Shown in pieces: positions 46,660-58,639 of a DNA stretch of 64,000 bases (positions are counted from its first letter, which is position 1; the number at the start of each line of letters is the position of its first letter). The notes beneath the pieces were generated by a model. That model was given only the letters and a program-made list of their open reading frames with translations. It did no database searches and was not told the origin of the DNA. The stretch is taken from contig OX352761.1 of the NCBI GenBank assembly GCA_947095585.1, positions 132,276,277 through 132,340,276 of the forward strand, given 5' to 3'. The position numbers and the translations under genes were made by a program. This DNA is from Nephrocerus scutellatus (taxonomy: Eukaryota > Arthropoda > Insecta > Diptera > Pipunculidae).

Positions 46660-49600
46660 CTAGTTGGAGTCGCCCATATCACTCATGTCTGCAATGGTAA
46701 TCATCATTTTTTCCTCGTCGCCGCTGTCGTCATTGCAACTGTCCGACGATGGTTCTGGCGATTGACTCAGCACTGGCATATCGCCAGATTCAGCAATTGA
46801 TGCAGGAATTTCTATGGTTACAATACCATTTGAACTGGCAATTGTTTTCGCCCCGGGTATCGAACCCGAAATGTCTGAAATAATTAAGCCGCCCTCGGTG
46901 TCTTTTTCTTGTTTAATCATTTCCATAAGCTCTACGGGAGAACGCGACTTAAAGTGAGTTTTTATGTGCTTGGACAGGTGATCACTTCGCATGAATTTTT
47001 TATTGCATTCACGACATTGAAATCTTTTTTCTCCGGTATGCGTCCGTCGGTGTCGTTGTAGTTCGTCAGAACGTGTGAAACGTTTGCCGCAAAAAAGCCA
47101 AGAGCATACAAACGGTCGCTCGCCCGTGTGCCAACGTAGGTGTGCCCGTAAATGGGAGGTCTTGCCGTAGACTTTGTTACATCCAGGTATGTGACAAATG
47201 TGTTGCTTTTTCCTGTCTGAATGTTTCTCTCCTTCGGTACAGTTGGGACAAGTACATGCAACACGCTTCAAGCGTGGTTTCATCTCCAAGCTGTCACTGG
47301 CATTAATGTTCATTTGAACGGATGATTGATTTTGCTGCTGCTGCTGTTGTGGTTGCTGTGTTTGTTGGGAATTCGATACTGACGACAGCGGCTGCAATTG
47401 TTGGACATGCAGTTGATGTTGCTGCTGCGAGTTGGAAGTACTTCCGCCGCTGTTGCTAATGCTAGTAGTGCTAGAGACTACTGGGCCAGCACCACTTTGA
47501 GCTAGTGTGGACACCGAGGTTGGTGTCACAGTGAAACTTTGCGAGTTCTGTGTTGGCTGTGAATTGGTAATTTGAATTGTGTTCAGGGGTGGGGTTTCCG
47601 TCGAGGAAGCAACTTGGACTGATGTATGAATTTGTTGCTGTTGTTGCTGCTGTTGTTGTTGTTGTTGTTGTTGCTGCTGCTGCTGTTGGAGCTGTGCTGC
47701 CACCGAATTCGGAACCACCCATTTCATATTATCTGGTGGCTCCTGCTTGATATTGGTGATCAACGCTTGAGCAACTTGAGATTGTGTATTGTGATCGGAT
47801 TTTGAGACGGCAACCACAGAAACATTTTGTGCAGCAAGTTGTTGATGTGCCTGAGACAGCGCCGCTGTCTGACCTGCATTACTGGCAGCAATCACATCCG
47901 ATGATACTGCATTGCTGCACTGGAATCCTTGAAAGTTTTGTGGCAGTTGGTTTGCTTGTATTATCTGTACGTTGCCGATTCCGGGAATATTTTGTATTGG
48001 TAGCGCTTGTAAGCCTGGAATATTTTGCAAATGAATTAAATTACCAGGGCCCACCGTTTGAGCAGCAGTAGCGGTCGACGGCCGATATTGCTGCAAGCTC
48101 TGTGCAGGAATAACAGTCAGCTGATGTCCTTGTGCGTTGGTTATTGTTAAAGGTTGGTTTGAAGAAATTTGTTGACCTGCTTCATTTGCAGCATTAATTG
48201 CGTTAATTATTTGCTGCTGATGAATCTGTTGCTGCGATTGTTGTTGCTGTTGCTGGTGCTGCTGTTGTTGTTGTTGTTGTTGTTGCTGCTGCTGTTGCTG
48301 CTGCACTGCAGTCGTATTGTTACCAGATGGAACTCCGGTCGTTGTACTCGCCGCCGACGTCAAATTATGAAAGTTGGTTGCCGGCTGTTGATTTATAATT
48401 AAGTTTGTTTGCTGAGCTTGGGGATTTTGTGAAGCAGCTGCCGTGTGGTAAGCCATCGGATTAATTGAGGCAAGCTGAACTTGTTGTATCTGGCCACTCG
48501 GTGTAATCACATTAGCAATTTGTGTGTATTGGGGTATGATTTGCATTTGCGGTGGTGCTTGAACCAGACCTGGCATGCAGGAACCAAAGCCCTGTACTGG
48601 AACATGTACAGTCTGAAAAATGGTTTGGCCGTTTGCCGTTTGAATTGGTATTTGGACTGCAACCGTTTGGGTCACTGGTGCCGCAGTTGGAAATTGTACA
48701 ACGTGTGGTATAGTAGTCGTACCTGCCGGACGTAATTGCAAGTTTTGCAAGTTCTGCATATTTTGACCCTCTAGTTTAATTGCGTTTACGTTATTACCAA
48801 TAATTCCACTTATATTTCCAAGAAATCCATTAGCAGCCGCAACAGATGTGGGAATTTGCAGGTTTGTTCCTGGAATAGTTATTGTTGATGGCAGCGTCGT
48901 AGTGGTGGTCGATGTTGAGCTAGTTCCAGCACTATTTGATGTAATCGTGGATCCTTGGTTTCCTACATTTTGCTGCTGCTGCTGATGTTGCTGCTGCTGG
49001 AGCTGAGATTGGGAATTTTGTTGTTGCTGCTGCTGCTGTTGTTGGATAGTTTGCATGTTTTGAACCTGAGCAGACGCAGCGTGATTACTCGCTGATGCGT
49101 TCGTTGCATTTGACGAAGCCTGAGTGCCTGAACTCGACGCAACTATATTCGTAATGGGAATCTGAATATTCGTTCCTGGTATTGTTATCATCGCTTGCTG
49201 CTCCTGTTGTCCCGAGTTGGATGCGCTTGGTATCTGCACCGTTTGCCCCACACAATTTTGAACAAATTGTGCGGGCAGTATTCCAGAACTCTGCGTCCCA
49301 GAGATTGGCGCACGTATAATTTGTCCATTTGGTGTCAGAAACGCCTGTTGTCCATTAAAATTTATTGGTTGAGCACCTGCCAATTGTGAGTTGATGTTGG
49401 GTATAAAAAATGCTTCCTGCCCATCAATCGTAACCGTTTGCATTGGCTGAACTATAGAAAACATATTATTAGCTGCAGGATTTTGATGAATTATCTGTCC
49501 ACTTGGAATAAATTGGTGAGGAATATTCTGCAGATTTGGCAAACTTAAAATTTGCTGTTGCATTTGTGGATTTGTGTTAACGAACGCTTTCACTGGAGTG

Positions 49601-49731
49601 CCATTGGCAGCCGCCGTTGATGTCACACTTGCTGGTGTAACTTGTCCAGAAAGTCCACTGTTTTTGTATGTAATCATATCTGCAGAGTCGCCCCAAAAGG
49701 CACTGGTATCTTGTGCTTCAAAATTCTTCAT
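46660..49731 (-). CDS. Spps: Sp1-like zinc-finger factor Spps
   Basis: Sequence-specific transcription factor of the Sp family; in Drosophila, Spps binds GC/CACCC-type sites in Polycomb response elements and supports pairing-sensitive silencing. One 1023-aa open frame without introns. About 800 N-terminal residues are low-complexity, rich in Gln, Asn, Ser and Thr, with repeated [12 protein letters not shown] motifs ([23 protein letters not shown]) and five or more polyglutamine runs. A Btd box (VACTCPNC) sits near residue 820. Three C2H2 fingers span about 843-925: [60 protein letters not shown]. An acidic tail ([16 protein letters not shown]) ends the protein. Fingers and Btd box identify the Sp family; the glutamine-rich long N-terminus favours Spps over btd or Sp1. 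The ATG ([20 protein letters not shown]) is the first in frame. Confidence 0.9.
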   Translation of the reverse strand: MKNFEAQDTSAFWGDSADMITYKNSGLSGQVTPASVTSTAAANGTPVKAFVNTNPQMQQQILSLPNLQNIPHQFIPSGQIIHQNPAANNMFSIVQPMQTVTIDGQEAFFIPNINSQLAGAQPINFNGQQAFLTPNGQIIRAPISGTQSSGILPAQFVQNCVGQTVQIPSASNSGQQEQQAMITIPGTNIQIPITNIVASSSGTQASSNATNASASNHAASAQVQNMQTIQQQQQQQQQNSQSQLQQQQHQQQQQNVGNQGSTITSNSAGTSSTSTTTTTLPSTITIPGTNLQIPTSVAAANGFLGNISGIIGNNVNAIKLEGQNMQNLQNLQLRPAGTTTIPHVVQFPTAAPVTQTVAVQIPIQTANGQTIFQTVHVPVQGFGSCMPGLVQAPPQMQIIPQYTQIANVITPSGQIQQVQLASINPMAYHTAAASQNPQAQQTNLIINQQPATNFHNLTSAASTTTGVPSGNNTTAVQQQQQQQQQQQQQQQHQQQQQQSQQQIHQQQIINAINAANEAGQQISSNQPLTITNAQGHQLTVIPAQSLQQYRPSTATAAQTVGPGNLIHLQNIPGLQALPIQNIPGIGNVQIIQANQLPQNFQGFQCSNAVSSDVIAASNAGQTAALSQAHQQLAAQNVSVVAVSKSDHNTQSQVAQALITNIKQEPPDNMKWVVPNSVAAQLQQQQQQQQQQQQQQQQQQQIHTSVQVASSTETPPLNTIQITNSQPTQNSQSFTVTPTSVSTLAQSGAGPVVSSTTSISNSGGSTSNSQQQHQLHVQQLQPLSSVSNSQQTQQPQQQQQQNQSSVQMNINASDSLEMKPRLKRVACTCPNCTEGEKHSDRKKQHICHIPGCNKVYGKTSHLRAHLRWHTGERPFVCSWLFCGKRFTRSDELQRHRRTHTGEKRFQCRECNKKFMRSDHLSKHIKTHFKSRSPVELMEMIKQEKDTEGGLIISDISGSIPGAKTIASSNGIVTIEIPASIAESGDMPVLSQSPEPSSDSCNDDSGDEEKMMITIADMSDMGDSN

Positions 49732-50189
49732 AAATAGTTCAGCTATTTGAACAATATATCACCTTCTGAGACACTTAACGCTAATATTCAACATAATGTA
49801 CTTTAATTACACTTCGACACAATTAATTTTTTATTTTCACATCTACTTTTTATTTTTATAAGTCCGTCTTTACTTCAACTACACACTACACACCATTTTT
49901 TCTGTTGCCTGTGAGAGCACGCAATTTTGCTGAATGAACGCACACAATATCATATTAAAATTTTATTATTTTATAACTTTATTGAATCATGCTCCTTAAT
50001 ATAAATAATTTTGTAAACTTTTGCTTAAAAATCTAATGTTAAAATATTTGTTTATTGTTCTGCAGCGCGGCCATTCCATGTATATGTGCTTCAGAGTGAT
50101 GCCAAATCGCCAAATAAACTTTGCGTCTGATGACAGCATTCGGAAAACGCCAATATAAGATTGGGTTCAAGTATAGGCGGTTTTTATGT
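49732..50189 (-). other. Spps upstream region
   Basis: AT-rich sequence before the Spps start codon, expected to contain its promoter and 5' UTR. No clear TATA box or initiator can be assigned. Confidence 0.4.
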
Positions 50190-50291
50190 GCCGAGGAATA
50201 AGGAATACTAATGTCAAAACTAGCAAAACAGCAGGTTTTCTTATTTCAAATAAGGAATTGCAATTGTTGTTGAAATTACTTATTCCTCGAC
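50190..50291. repeat. Foldback repeat, CGAGGAATAAG arms
   Basis: GCCGAGGAATAAGGAAT at the left and ATTACTTATTCCTCGAC at the right are nearly perfect inverses around about 70 bases. Short MITE-like element. An adjacent partial MITE family 2 block (TTTTTTGGCTGTCAA) lies at 50337. Confidence 0.55.
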
Positions 50292-50455
50292 AAATAAAAT
50301 AATACAGCTGTTGTATACGAATTGACATATATTCGTTTTTTGGCTGTCAATTGTTCGTCTTCACTAAAAAAACAAATGGACGGAAGATTGGAAATCGCCG
50401 CTAACAAAACTGGAAATTTTTGGAGATTAACCTCCGCTTTCTACTAAAACTAACA

Positions 50456-51659
50456 ACTTATGTCATTTTGTTTGACACGTTGCACAATTTGTCATTCGAT
50501 TTCTCTTCACTGAAAGTTCTAGAACTTTTCCGTTTTATTCTTTTGTCAGCAAAAATAAATATGTTATTAGAAAAAGTTTTGTGAAATGAAAGGGGAAATT
50601 TGGGATTTTTTTCATCATTATCTTAAGAAACTAACATCGTCTTCCTCTTAAGAAGATGAAGAATTTTTACAGTTTCAAAAGTTGGATTTTAGTCAAGCCA
50701 AACAAAATCGAGTATGCAATTTTGTGAATGATGTTGTTTCTAAATATACTGAAATTGAAGTAAGTTATAACTTGAGTTATATTTGTACAAATATTATACA
50801 AAATATTATTGACTTAGTTTCTTAAAAATTTCCGATATTATGGTAAATGTCCGACAAATTTACGACATTTATTCAATGATGCTTCACAGAATGAATCGCT
50901 TGTAAAAAAAAATCATCATAAGAAAATATTTTGACGTTTCTTTTAATTTTATCACAAAACCGAAATCGCGTTGAGCTTGAAGTGGTGGAAAAATTCATCA
51001 CTTCACAGCTTCACAGATTGGAAATCGACCCGCTGATCTACTTCATTTTCAACAAATTACTAATTTTGACAGAGTAGCGTTTTTACATAACCGATAAAAC
51101 ATAAGATTTTGCGATTTTTTAAACCAAATTGTAAATTCGTGTTTTTGCAAGCTTAGTATGATCTCATTCTTTTCCGCTTGCCATTTCCACATCATTGTTC
51201 TGATGAGGTACTGTATAAATTTAACAGCTGTGTAACAAAGTTTTTTATTAATTTTATTTTGTAAAAAATTATTGCAACGATTTTTATTTGAAGTCTTTAT
51301 TTATTTTAATGGTACATTAATGGCTGAATTATAGACTTTTTTCTTTTTGTTTTTTACCATTTTCAACGACCAAAAAATGAAAATGAAAATTTCGAATTAT
51401 TAGAAGATGATGACATTAATAACCGATTTATTTACATATTTCATAAAACAATAATTGAATAAAATTAAAAAAATGTGGCTACATACGAAATTACAGAAAG
51501 TATACCCCTAATGTCTTCAATCGACAAAACAATATTTAAAAAAATATATTTAATTTTCTAATTAATCAAAAATTTGGACTTAGTAATTAGTAATTCATAA
51601 GGGCGCTGTGATAAAATTATACAAACAGGAATCTATAATCATCGTAATTATAAAATTTA
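50456..51659. other. Intergenic, no gene seen
   Basis: AT-rich, no frame above background. No repeat recognised apart from short A/T runs. Confidence 0.4.
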
Positions 51660-52965
51660 AAAATATTTATATTTTTTTATATAAAACTAATACATTAATA
51701 CAATATTTTATGTAAGCAACGAAATTGGTTTTGACAAAATTACAAATACGTATTGACTAAAAAAACACCGTCGTCGCTGCTCGCGTCATTCAAATGAATG
51801 TAGCAGCATAATAGATTAAAAATTTAAAATATTTTTTTTTATTTTAGTAACATTATTTAAAAAATTTTTTCTATGTGTAAATATTTTCAGCGATCTAGCA
51901 TAAACTAATACGCCATATGTTTTGAGCTTAATATTCTAAAATTTACAAATTATAAAGTAATGATCCTATGAAAGAGAATTTTTTTATTTTTTTTTAAATA
52001 TGATCTATATTTATTTTTTGACTGTATTAAACGAGTTCAAACGGTTTCACTCTTTTCAGTCTTCTAACCAGGTCATCATTTTCCAAGAGCTGGAGAGCCT
52101 TAACGTTGATGTTTTGTCGTAGCCGTTGTTGGTTATTTTGAGTCCTTATGAATGGGGTCATTTTGAATGTACCAGGGGGTACCTACGATGTCACGAAGTA
52201 CTTTATTCTGGAAGCGTTGAATTATGTTTCTGTTACTTTGGCTGGAACAACCCCAGAGTTGAATTCCGTAAGTCCATATTCGTCTAAGGACTTGTTGATA
52301 AAGCAAAATCTTGTTATATACTGACAGGGCTGAGTAGTGACCCATTAACCAATACATCTTTCTGTATTTCAATTTCAGCTCTTCTTGTTTTTTCATGACA
52401 TGCAGCTTCCACCTGAGTTTGGCATCTAGTGTCATACCAAGATATTTAACTGTGTTCGCGTACGGGACAACTTGATCATTGATGTACACTGGCTTGTGCT
52501 GGATATGTTTGTTAGTAAAATCAATATGCACAGATTTGGTTTGGTTTAATTTGATACGCCACTTCATAGTCTAGCATTGTACTTCGGCAATGGATGTTTG
52601 TAGTTTTTCCGTTGATTCGGTATTGTTGTTGCCAATAGACATAATTGCAGTATCATCAGCGAATGTAGCAACGACATTTTCATTGAACGTAAGTAAGTCA
52701 CTAGTGTACAGGAGGTTGAACATACTTTTTATTATTTTATATAACAAACAAAAAAATTAAAAATTATTACAAACAAATTAATTACGCGTTTGATTTCACA
52801 CAAAAAAATCATTTTTTATTTCCCAGTCGAACATCTAGACTGTTACATCAACACTTCAGTCGAAATTACGACTACTTAGTCGTATGACTCAATAATCGCG
52901 TTTAGTCGAAATGTCGTCAAATGTGAAGTCATTCGGAAGTCGAAATGCTTACTAAATCAATCACC
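51660..52965. repeat. Repeat P split by a jockey-type insertion
   Basis: Left part 51660-51855 (TTTTATGTAAGCAACGAAAT, CAAAATTACAAATACGTATT, AGCATAATAGATTAAAAATT). Right part 52735-52965 (TTAATTACGCGTTTGATTTC, TTTCCCAGTCGAAC, GACTCAATAATCGCGTTTAG). Together they reconstitute the order of 43545-43985. The sequence between includes the retrotransposon fragment at 52030-52735. Confidence 0.7.
52030..52735 (-). mobile_element. Jockey-clade non-LTR retrotransposon, 5'-truncated
   Basis: Reverse strand: the RT catalytic region near 52630-52735 reads NLLYTSDLLTFNENVVATFA then DDTAIMSIGN (FADD box). The thumb follows at 52133-52567 (KWRIKLNQTKSVHIDFT, TVKYLGMTLDAKLRW, LLYQQVLRRIWTYGIQLWGC, IQRFQNKVLRDIV), characteristic of jockey-type elements. 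A T-rich tract at about 51980-52000 may be the inverse of its poly(A) tail. One stop separates the two parts. Confidence 0.8.
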
Positions 52966-54841
52966 AGTACTTCATTTTGTGACTTTAGTTGGGTTTAAAA
53001 ATGATTTTAGACGCAGTTGTGATTTTAGTATCGTTTACCGATTTGTACCTAAATTACTCTCACGATATAATTTAATAATCGTTTTAATTCAGTTTCTTGT
53101 AAAAAACGAGTCTGTACGCTAAAACTTAGTTATGGCAATACTTTATAATTAGTAACATGTATGACAACTTACGGCTGAATGATTGTTTCTGAATTGCTTG
53201 AAATATATTGGTTCTAAAATAATAATTCTTTGTTGGGCTAAGCTACTGAGCAACGAAGTTGTTTAGCCACTAGTGAAAAATGTTATAACTACAAATACAA
53301 ACTACTCTTCTAAGGCAACGTACAAGGTACAACATACAATTACTAGACGACGAAACGAACTGCGTTTTTTAATTGGGGCTTTCTCATCAACATCATTCTC
53401 GAGCAAGTGTTCGGTCAGTTTCGTTCATCTTATCGATTTTCATCTGCACATGTAAAATATTTTATTTTCTTCAATAACTTTATAAATATTTTCTGTATCA
53501 TTAGTGTACATGACTAAATCAAGAGATGTTCTCATATTTACATATATATCCTGAAATCCAAAAATATCACTTGTGAAAACGGTTAAAGATAACAACAATT
53601 GATAAGTTTTCCTATTACTCTAGGTAATGTTAAAAAAAGGCAGTTTTTATAATCGCCCATTTTAAGCCATGTGAATGTGAACTCGATGATGAAAGTGAGA
53701 AAAAAAGAGAAATATTAACAATAATACCACCAACTGATAAAACAAAACATGCATTTTACTGCATAGTTGTTACCACACATCTTAATTGAAATTCAAAGTC
53801 ATCTGTGACGCAGTGTGTAATGAATGAATGCAGAAATTCTTGTCAGTGGTTGTTTAAGGTCGCTAAATTTTTTGTTTTATAAATTAGAAGTTTTAAATTA
53901 ACAACTGATCCACATATCTATCTATCTATATATAATACGTAAATTCAAGATGTATCTATGAGTACACATGCGCTTGTATGCATGAATAGCAACAATAAAA
54001 AGTTTATCTTTTGAATGTGTATGTGTGTTTGTGTGCGGATGTGTTAGTTGCTTGCTGAGTCTCTCGCTGTTATAAAATCTTCAACAACGCCACAACATCA
54101 AACATCGGAGATGTCAGTGACTATTGAGAGAGTGAGAGCGAGCGGCGGATTGGACAATTGTGGTGATTGTGAGATTGTGACAATTATTGGTGTGTTTCGT
54201 TGATCGTTCGGTAGTCGAGCGAGAAACCCAGTGCCCTAATAAGCGTAGTTGTTGCCGTCCGTAGCACATTATTTTCATAACTTGGTGCAAACGGAGCGAA
54301 AAAATCAATTCAAATTTGAAAGTTCTAAAGGTGACAACAATTGCAAAGTTATGTGTGCTCCCTGTTCGCATTCGTGTACATATATATAAAAAATATGAAT
54401 ATTAAAATATTAATTTTTTTTAAAAGTTATAAGTTTTAAAACTATGTATACCAATGCAGTGTAAAATTTAATTGAATTGCTAAAAGCCAAAATACAATAC
54501 GTTATTAGAGCAAAATACGTTCTTTTCTTCCAGGTGCATGATATTAAGTGCAAAACAATAATAATACGCGTAACAAATAAATGCATACCAGTGTCGTTCT
54601 TACACAATAACCTGTAAGTGTTAGTGAATAAACTAAATAGAACTAAATATAATAAAGTAATAAGCAATTTAAATCGTCCTTAAATGAAAACATCAGAATA
54701 ATATGTTTACTGTTGTACTACGGAGGGATTAATAAAACTAATGTGCAGTACGGCCCAGTAGTTTAACAAAACGCCAACGCTAAACGCATCACAAAGAGGT
54801 GACTATAAACATTGTTATGCTACTCTGAGTCTAAAATTGAA
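52966..54841. other. Intergenic, possible regulatory stretch
   Basis: No coding frame. 53990-54060 has TGTGTATGTGTGTTTGTGTG-type repeats, and 54120-54150 has GAGAGAGTGAGAGCGAGCGG, a GAGA-factor-like stretch. It could be a promoter or untranslated first exon of a gene extending beyond the window, but nothing confirms it. Confidence 0.35.
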
Positions 54842-54948
54842 AAACTTAAGACTTACAGGATTGTATGGATTTTAGTTTTGACCAAAGAAAAAAAAATTTT
54901 GCTCGTTATGTTAGAAATCCATAGATACAATCCTGTAAGTATTAAGTT
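54842..54948. repeat. MITE family 4 foldback
   Basis: AACTTAAGACTTACAGGATTGTATGGATTT and its near inverse (AAATCCATAGATACAATCCT, GTAAGTATTAAGTT) pair over about 30 bases. The right flank ATTTCATTGTGAGAGC matches the ends of the foldback at 55230-55298. Confidence 0.6.
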
Positions 54949-55152
54949 ATTTCATTGTGAGAGCTGCCTTAATCTTATTTTTTTTGTCTAGTATCTAGTT
55001 ATTTAGGGAAAAAAGCTTCGCAAGATTTTTTACGTATTTGAAATTTTTGTTGCATAACTCTGTCCAACTCAATGGATAAATATAAGAAAATATTCTAAAG
55101 AAATATCATGTGTTGTGACGTGACCCTTTTTTTTGCTAAATAACTACTATTT

Positions 55153-55485
55153 GGCACATTCGTTAATAGATCCTGAGTAAGTTTTGGGTAATTTTCGAAC
55201 ATCAAAAGTTACCAAAAGTTATACCCTGTTCTCACAATGAATAACTTAAGACGTAAGTCTTGTAAGTCCTTAGTATTAAGTTTTTCCATTGTGAGAGCAC
55301 TTTAATTTTTTGGAAAATATATTTATATAAAGACTTAATTTTTTTTAAATGATATATTAATAGCTGAATTATAATTTTTTTTTTAATTTTTTTTTTGTAT
55401 GAGATTGGTAACTTTTTACTTTTCCCAACAAAAAAAAAATTAAAAGTTAAACTGAAGTTACTGAGAATTTATTTACGAATGTGCC
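55153..55485. mobile_element. MITE family 5 copy containing a nested foldback
   Basis: Ends GGCACATTCGTTAATAGATC and TTTATTTACGAATGTGCC match 39968-40103. Its middle is interrupted by 55230-55298, a foldback with ends CTCACAATGAATAACTTAAG and TTAAGTTTTTCCATTGTGAG (MITE family 4). The insertion order is therefore family 5 first, family 4 second. Confidence 0.7.
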
Positions 55486-56888
55486 TATTGTTCTCTTCCA
55501 ATTATTAAATCTGGTTAAACCAAAGTATCCCGTTTAAAGGTGTTTTCTTTTTGTTTTTCTGTTTTTCCTTATATTAATTAATTATACTGTTATTACATAC
55601 ACATAATAAATAGAATTCATTTTCTTCGAAAATAATAATGTCAACAAAAAAGTACAACACTTGGTAGTTGTGTGATTATAAATATTCATTTAATTTAAAG
55701 ACCAGAGAACCACAATATGCCAATAATAAAAATAATCAAATCCTACATACTAATATACGTATCTGTATGTACAAGAAACTTGTATTTGAATACACATGTA
55801 TGTAAATGTACTTGCATGCGTGTCGAATGTCACATTACACTGCGCCAGTCAGAACCCAGAACCCACAATAGTTTGTAGTTGTTGTTGTTTTATTTCAAGA
55901 TACTATTCGCAAAAGCAAAATAATGTAGAAACTAAAAACCACTGCTGTGTGTTACCGATGCACCAATAATATCCACCTAGATTTTTGGCGTGTATCGTTG
56001 CCTGCCGTTCTAAAATAATGTCACAAGGTTCTCTTGACCAACTTTTTTTTCTTTATTCAATGAGGTATAAGGTATAACGTATAAGAAGAAAAGTTGCAGA
56101 AGTAAAAGCAGCATTGCATAACAGAGCTATGACGAAAAACATAAACAAGCAATCTAGTCTAGTATTTTAGGTATACATATGTATGTTCTATCTGTATGTA
56201 GTAATATCGCACAAGTTTTGTTTCCCTGCACCTGCAATGCTCGCTCGAATGTGCGCTAAGAGATGCGACTGAAGCTCAAGCTGTCTGTTATGAGAGCAGC
56301 CAGCGAGCGAGCAGCATTGTGTGCTTATTCTCAATACATATTGATTTTTTAGTTATTTAACTTTCCTTATAGTTAATCTATATAAAACTAAAAATCATCA
56401 TGCGTTATATTAAACATTTGCTTTATGTTGTTGGTGTTTTCCGGTCTGGATTCTTATTGCCTCATAAAGTGAGATGCACAGAAAGTTTGATAAAAGCTCT
56501 TTTGATGCTACATTAGATTGTTATTTACAATAGGTACGCACTTTTATATGCATTTATGCAGCGTGCAGCCTACTAGCTGCAACACACAAACCTGAAAACA
56601 CAGATATTCTGGTCTAATGCTGACACAGGAAACTAACAGCTCCCAACAACAGACAGAAAAATATCATAAATGTTTAAAACACATATGGTGTTGAAAAAAC
56701 AAACTATTCTCCTATAAAATGAGAAATTTTGGTTGTCGCTAGACTTTTATCAGTTAGCAACTGATAAGAAACACACACACATATGTACATGCATCGTCAA
56801 ATTTTGTGCTTAAAAGGTACTTTACAAACGACTTGCCTTTATACATATAGTTATATTTATATATATACTGGTAGATATATCATATATA
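55486..56888. other. Intergenic, no gene seen
   Basis: AT-rich. 56236-56330 contains an imperfect inverted repeat (GCAATGCTCGCTCG ... CGAGCGAGCAGCATTG), which stands out for its composition but has no known function. Confidence 0.35.
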
Positions 56889-57434
56889 CAGGGTGAGCCA
56901 AAAGTCACTGTGGGGTTTAAAAATTATTTTCGTTTATATTTTTTTTTTTTTTTTTTTTTGTTTGTTTTATAAAATATAAGCTGTTCCCGGGCGCTTTACT
57001 ACCCGCACACATGAATCCCCACATTCCTATTACCGCCGCGATGGTTGATAAACATTTACATTTCCTATACATATATCAAAAAGTAGGACAAAACTTGCTT
57101 CACAACACTGCTTGTGTGAAATAAAACAGGACACGACTTGCTTCACAACATTGTTTGTGTAAAATAAATAACATAGCCAAACCAAGAGAAACCAAAAGGC
57201 GCGTTCGAGATAGCTGAGGTCTCAGAGATTTTATCCTTCTCATCAGTGAAGAGAAATGCATTCAGTCAAACAACATTCTCCGCTATCTGTCAGCTTAGCA
57301 ACAAAAACTTTTAAAAGTCAACTGACAATGTGTAGTGAGAGAACGAATCCAAAATTCCTCAGCAATCAATCGTGTTTGAATTATTGAGGCTACGGAGTAT
57401 ACGGAACCCTCCGCATCTCGAACCCGCCTAATTA

Positions 57435-58630
57435 CATTTTGGTGAATATCTCGACTTAAGCGTCACCTACCGGGGTAGAACAACATAAACTTATTGAATC
57501 ACCAAACGAACATATAGTGTGTAAGATGGCTTCGATACGTCCAGTGGTTTAGGTGTGATGATGTCTCGATCCTAGCGCCACCTACCACGCTCAAAAAATC
57601 ATAAACTTATCAAACGAACATATCGCCTAATAACATTATTGCCGATTTGGTTCATATTCAAACTATATGATCGTTTGGTGCTCCGATAAGTTTAAGATTT
57701 TTTTGAGCCCATAAGGTGGCACTGGAGTCGAGATGTTTACGAAAATTTGTGTTTATGGTTGGATTTGGTTCATATTCACACCATATGATCGTTTGGTGCT
57801 CCGATAAGTTTAAGTTTTTTTTTGGATCCGCAAGGTGGCGCGGGAGTCGAGATGTTTACGAAAATTTGTGTTTATGGTTGGATTTGGTTCATATTCACAC
57901 CATATGTTCGTTTGGTGCTCCGATGAAAAATGGTGAAATGGTTAGGTGGTAGAAAAAAAGATTCCGCAATTTTAGACGGGTACTCACTAGTTAATAATTA
58001 TAATAATTATTATAGCTTTGTTACCAACGTTTGTATATATTAGTAATACACATTTTTAAAAATATCTCCACCTACTGGAATAATAAAAAATAGATAAACC
58101 TTAAGGAGCAGCAATCAAACATACTGTGTGAATATGGCTTAAATATGTCTAGTGGTTATGTGTGATGCCTTTATACACATATATGAAACTATAGGAGCAC
58201 TAATCGAACATATGTGTAAATATGTCTTCGATATTTCCAAAGGTATGCTGTATTTTATGCGTGATGACATCTTTATGCAAGCGCCACCTACCCAGTCCAA
58301 AATAAATATAAACCTATTGAATCAAACTTATGGTCGATACGTCAATTGGTTTAGGCATGTCGAGGTTAAATATATATGCAGAATGGCATGTTCAAAAATA
58401 TCTTGACTACAGCGCCACGTATTGGGATAAAAAAATGTGTAAACCATCAGCAGCCCCAATCGAACATACGGTGTATATATGGCTTCGATACGTCCAGTGG
58501 CTTAGGCGTGATGCTAGAACAACCATATGCAATAACAGACCTAACCAGATTTTCGTAAATAACTCCACTTTAACGCAACCTACTGGGTAAAAAAAAGATG
58601 AAATTATCCGAGCACCAAGCAAATATATGA
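57435..58630. repeat. About 120-bp satellite in both orientations
   Basis: Consensus landmarks: GCGCCACCTACC, ATAAACTTAT, GGAGCACCAAACGAACATAT, GTGTGAATATGGCTTCGATA, CGTCCAGTGGTTTAGG. Forward-oriented units lie at about 57450-57640 and 58060-58640, more diverged. A block at 57640-57925 has inverse-oriented units with a near-exact 121-bp period (GGATTTGGTTCATATTCACA recurs). Confidence 0.75.
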
Positions 58631-58639
58631 TGCGACTCG

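Noticed and set aside
46962..47264. 100-aa frame overlapping the Spps zinc fingers
   Set aside because: Alternative-frame shadow of the finger-encoding DNA; the Spps frame explains the sequence fully.
48169..48402. Leucine-rich 77-aa frame on the + strand
   Set aside because: Antisense shadow of the Spps polyglutamine run (CTG read as Leu).
54410..54667. Hydrophobic 85-aa reverse-strand frame
   Set aside because: Typical of AT-rich DNA read as Leu/Ile/Phe codons; no supporting signal.
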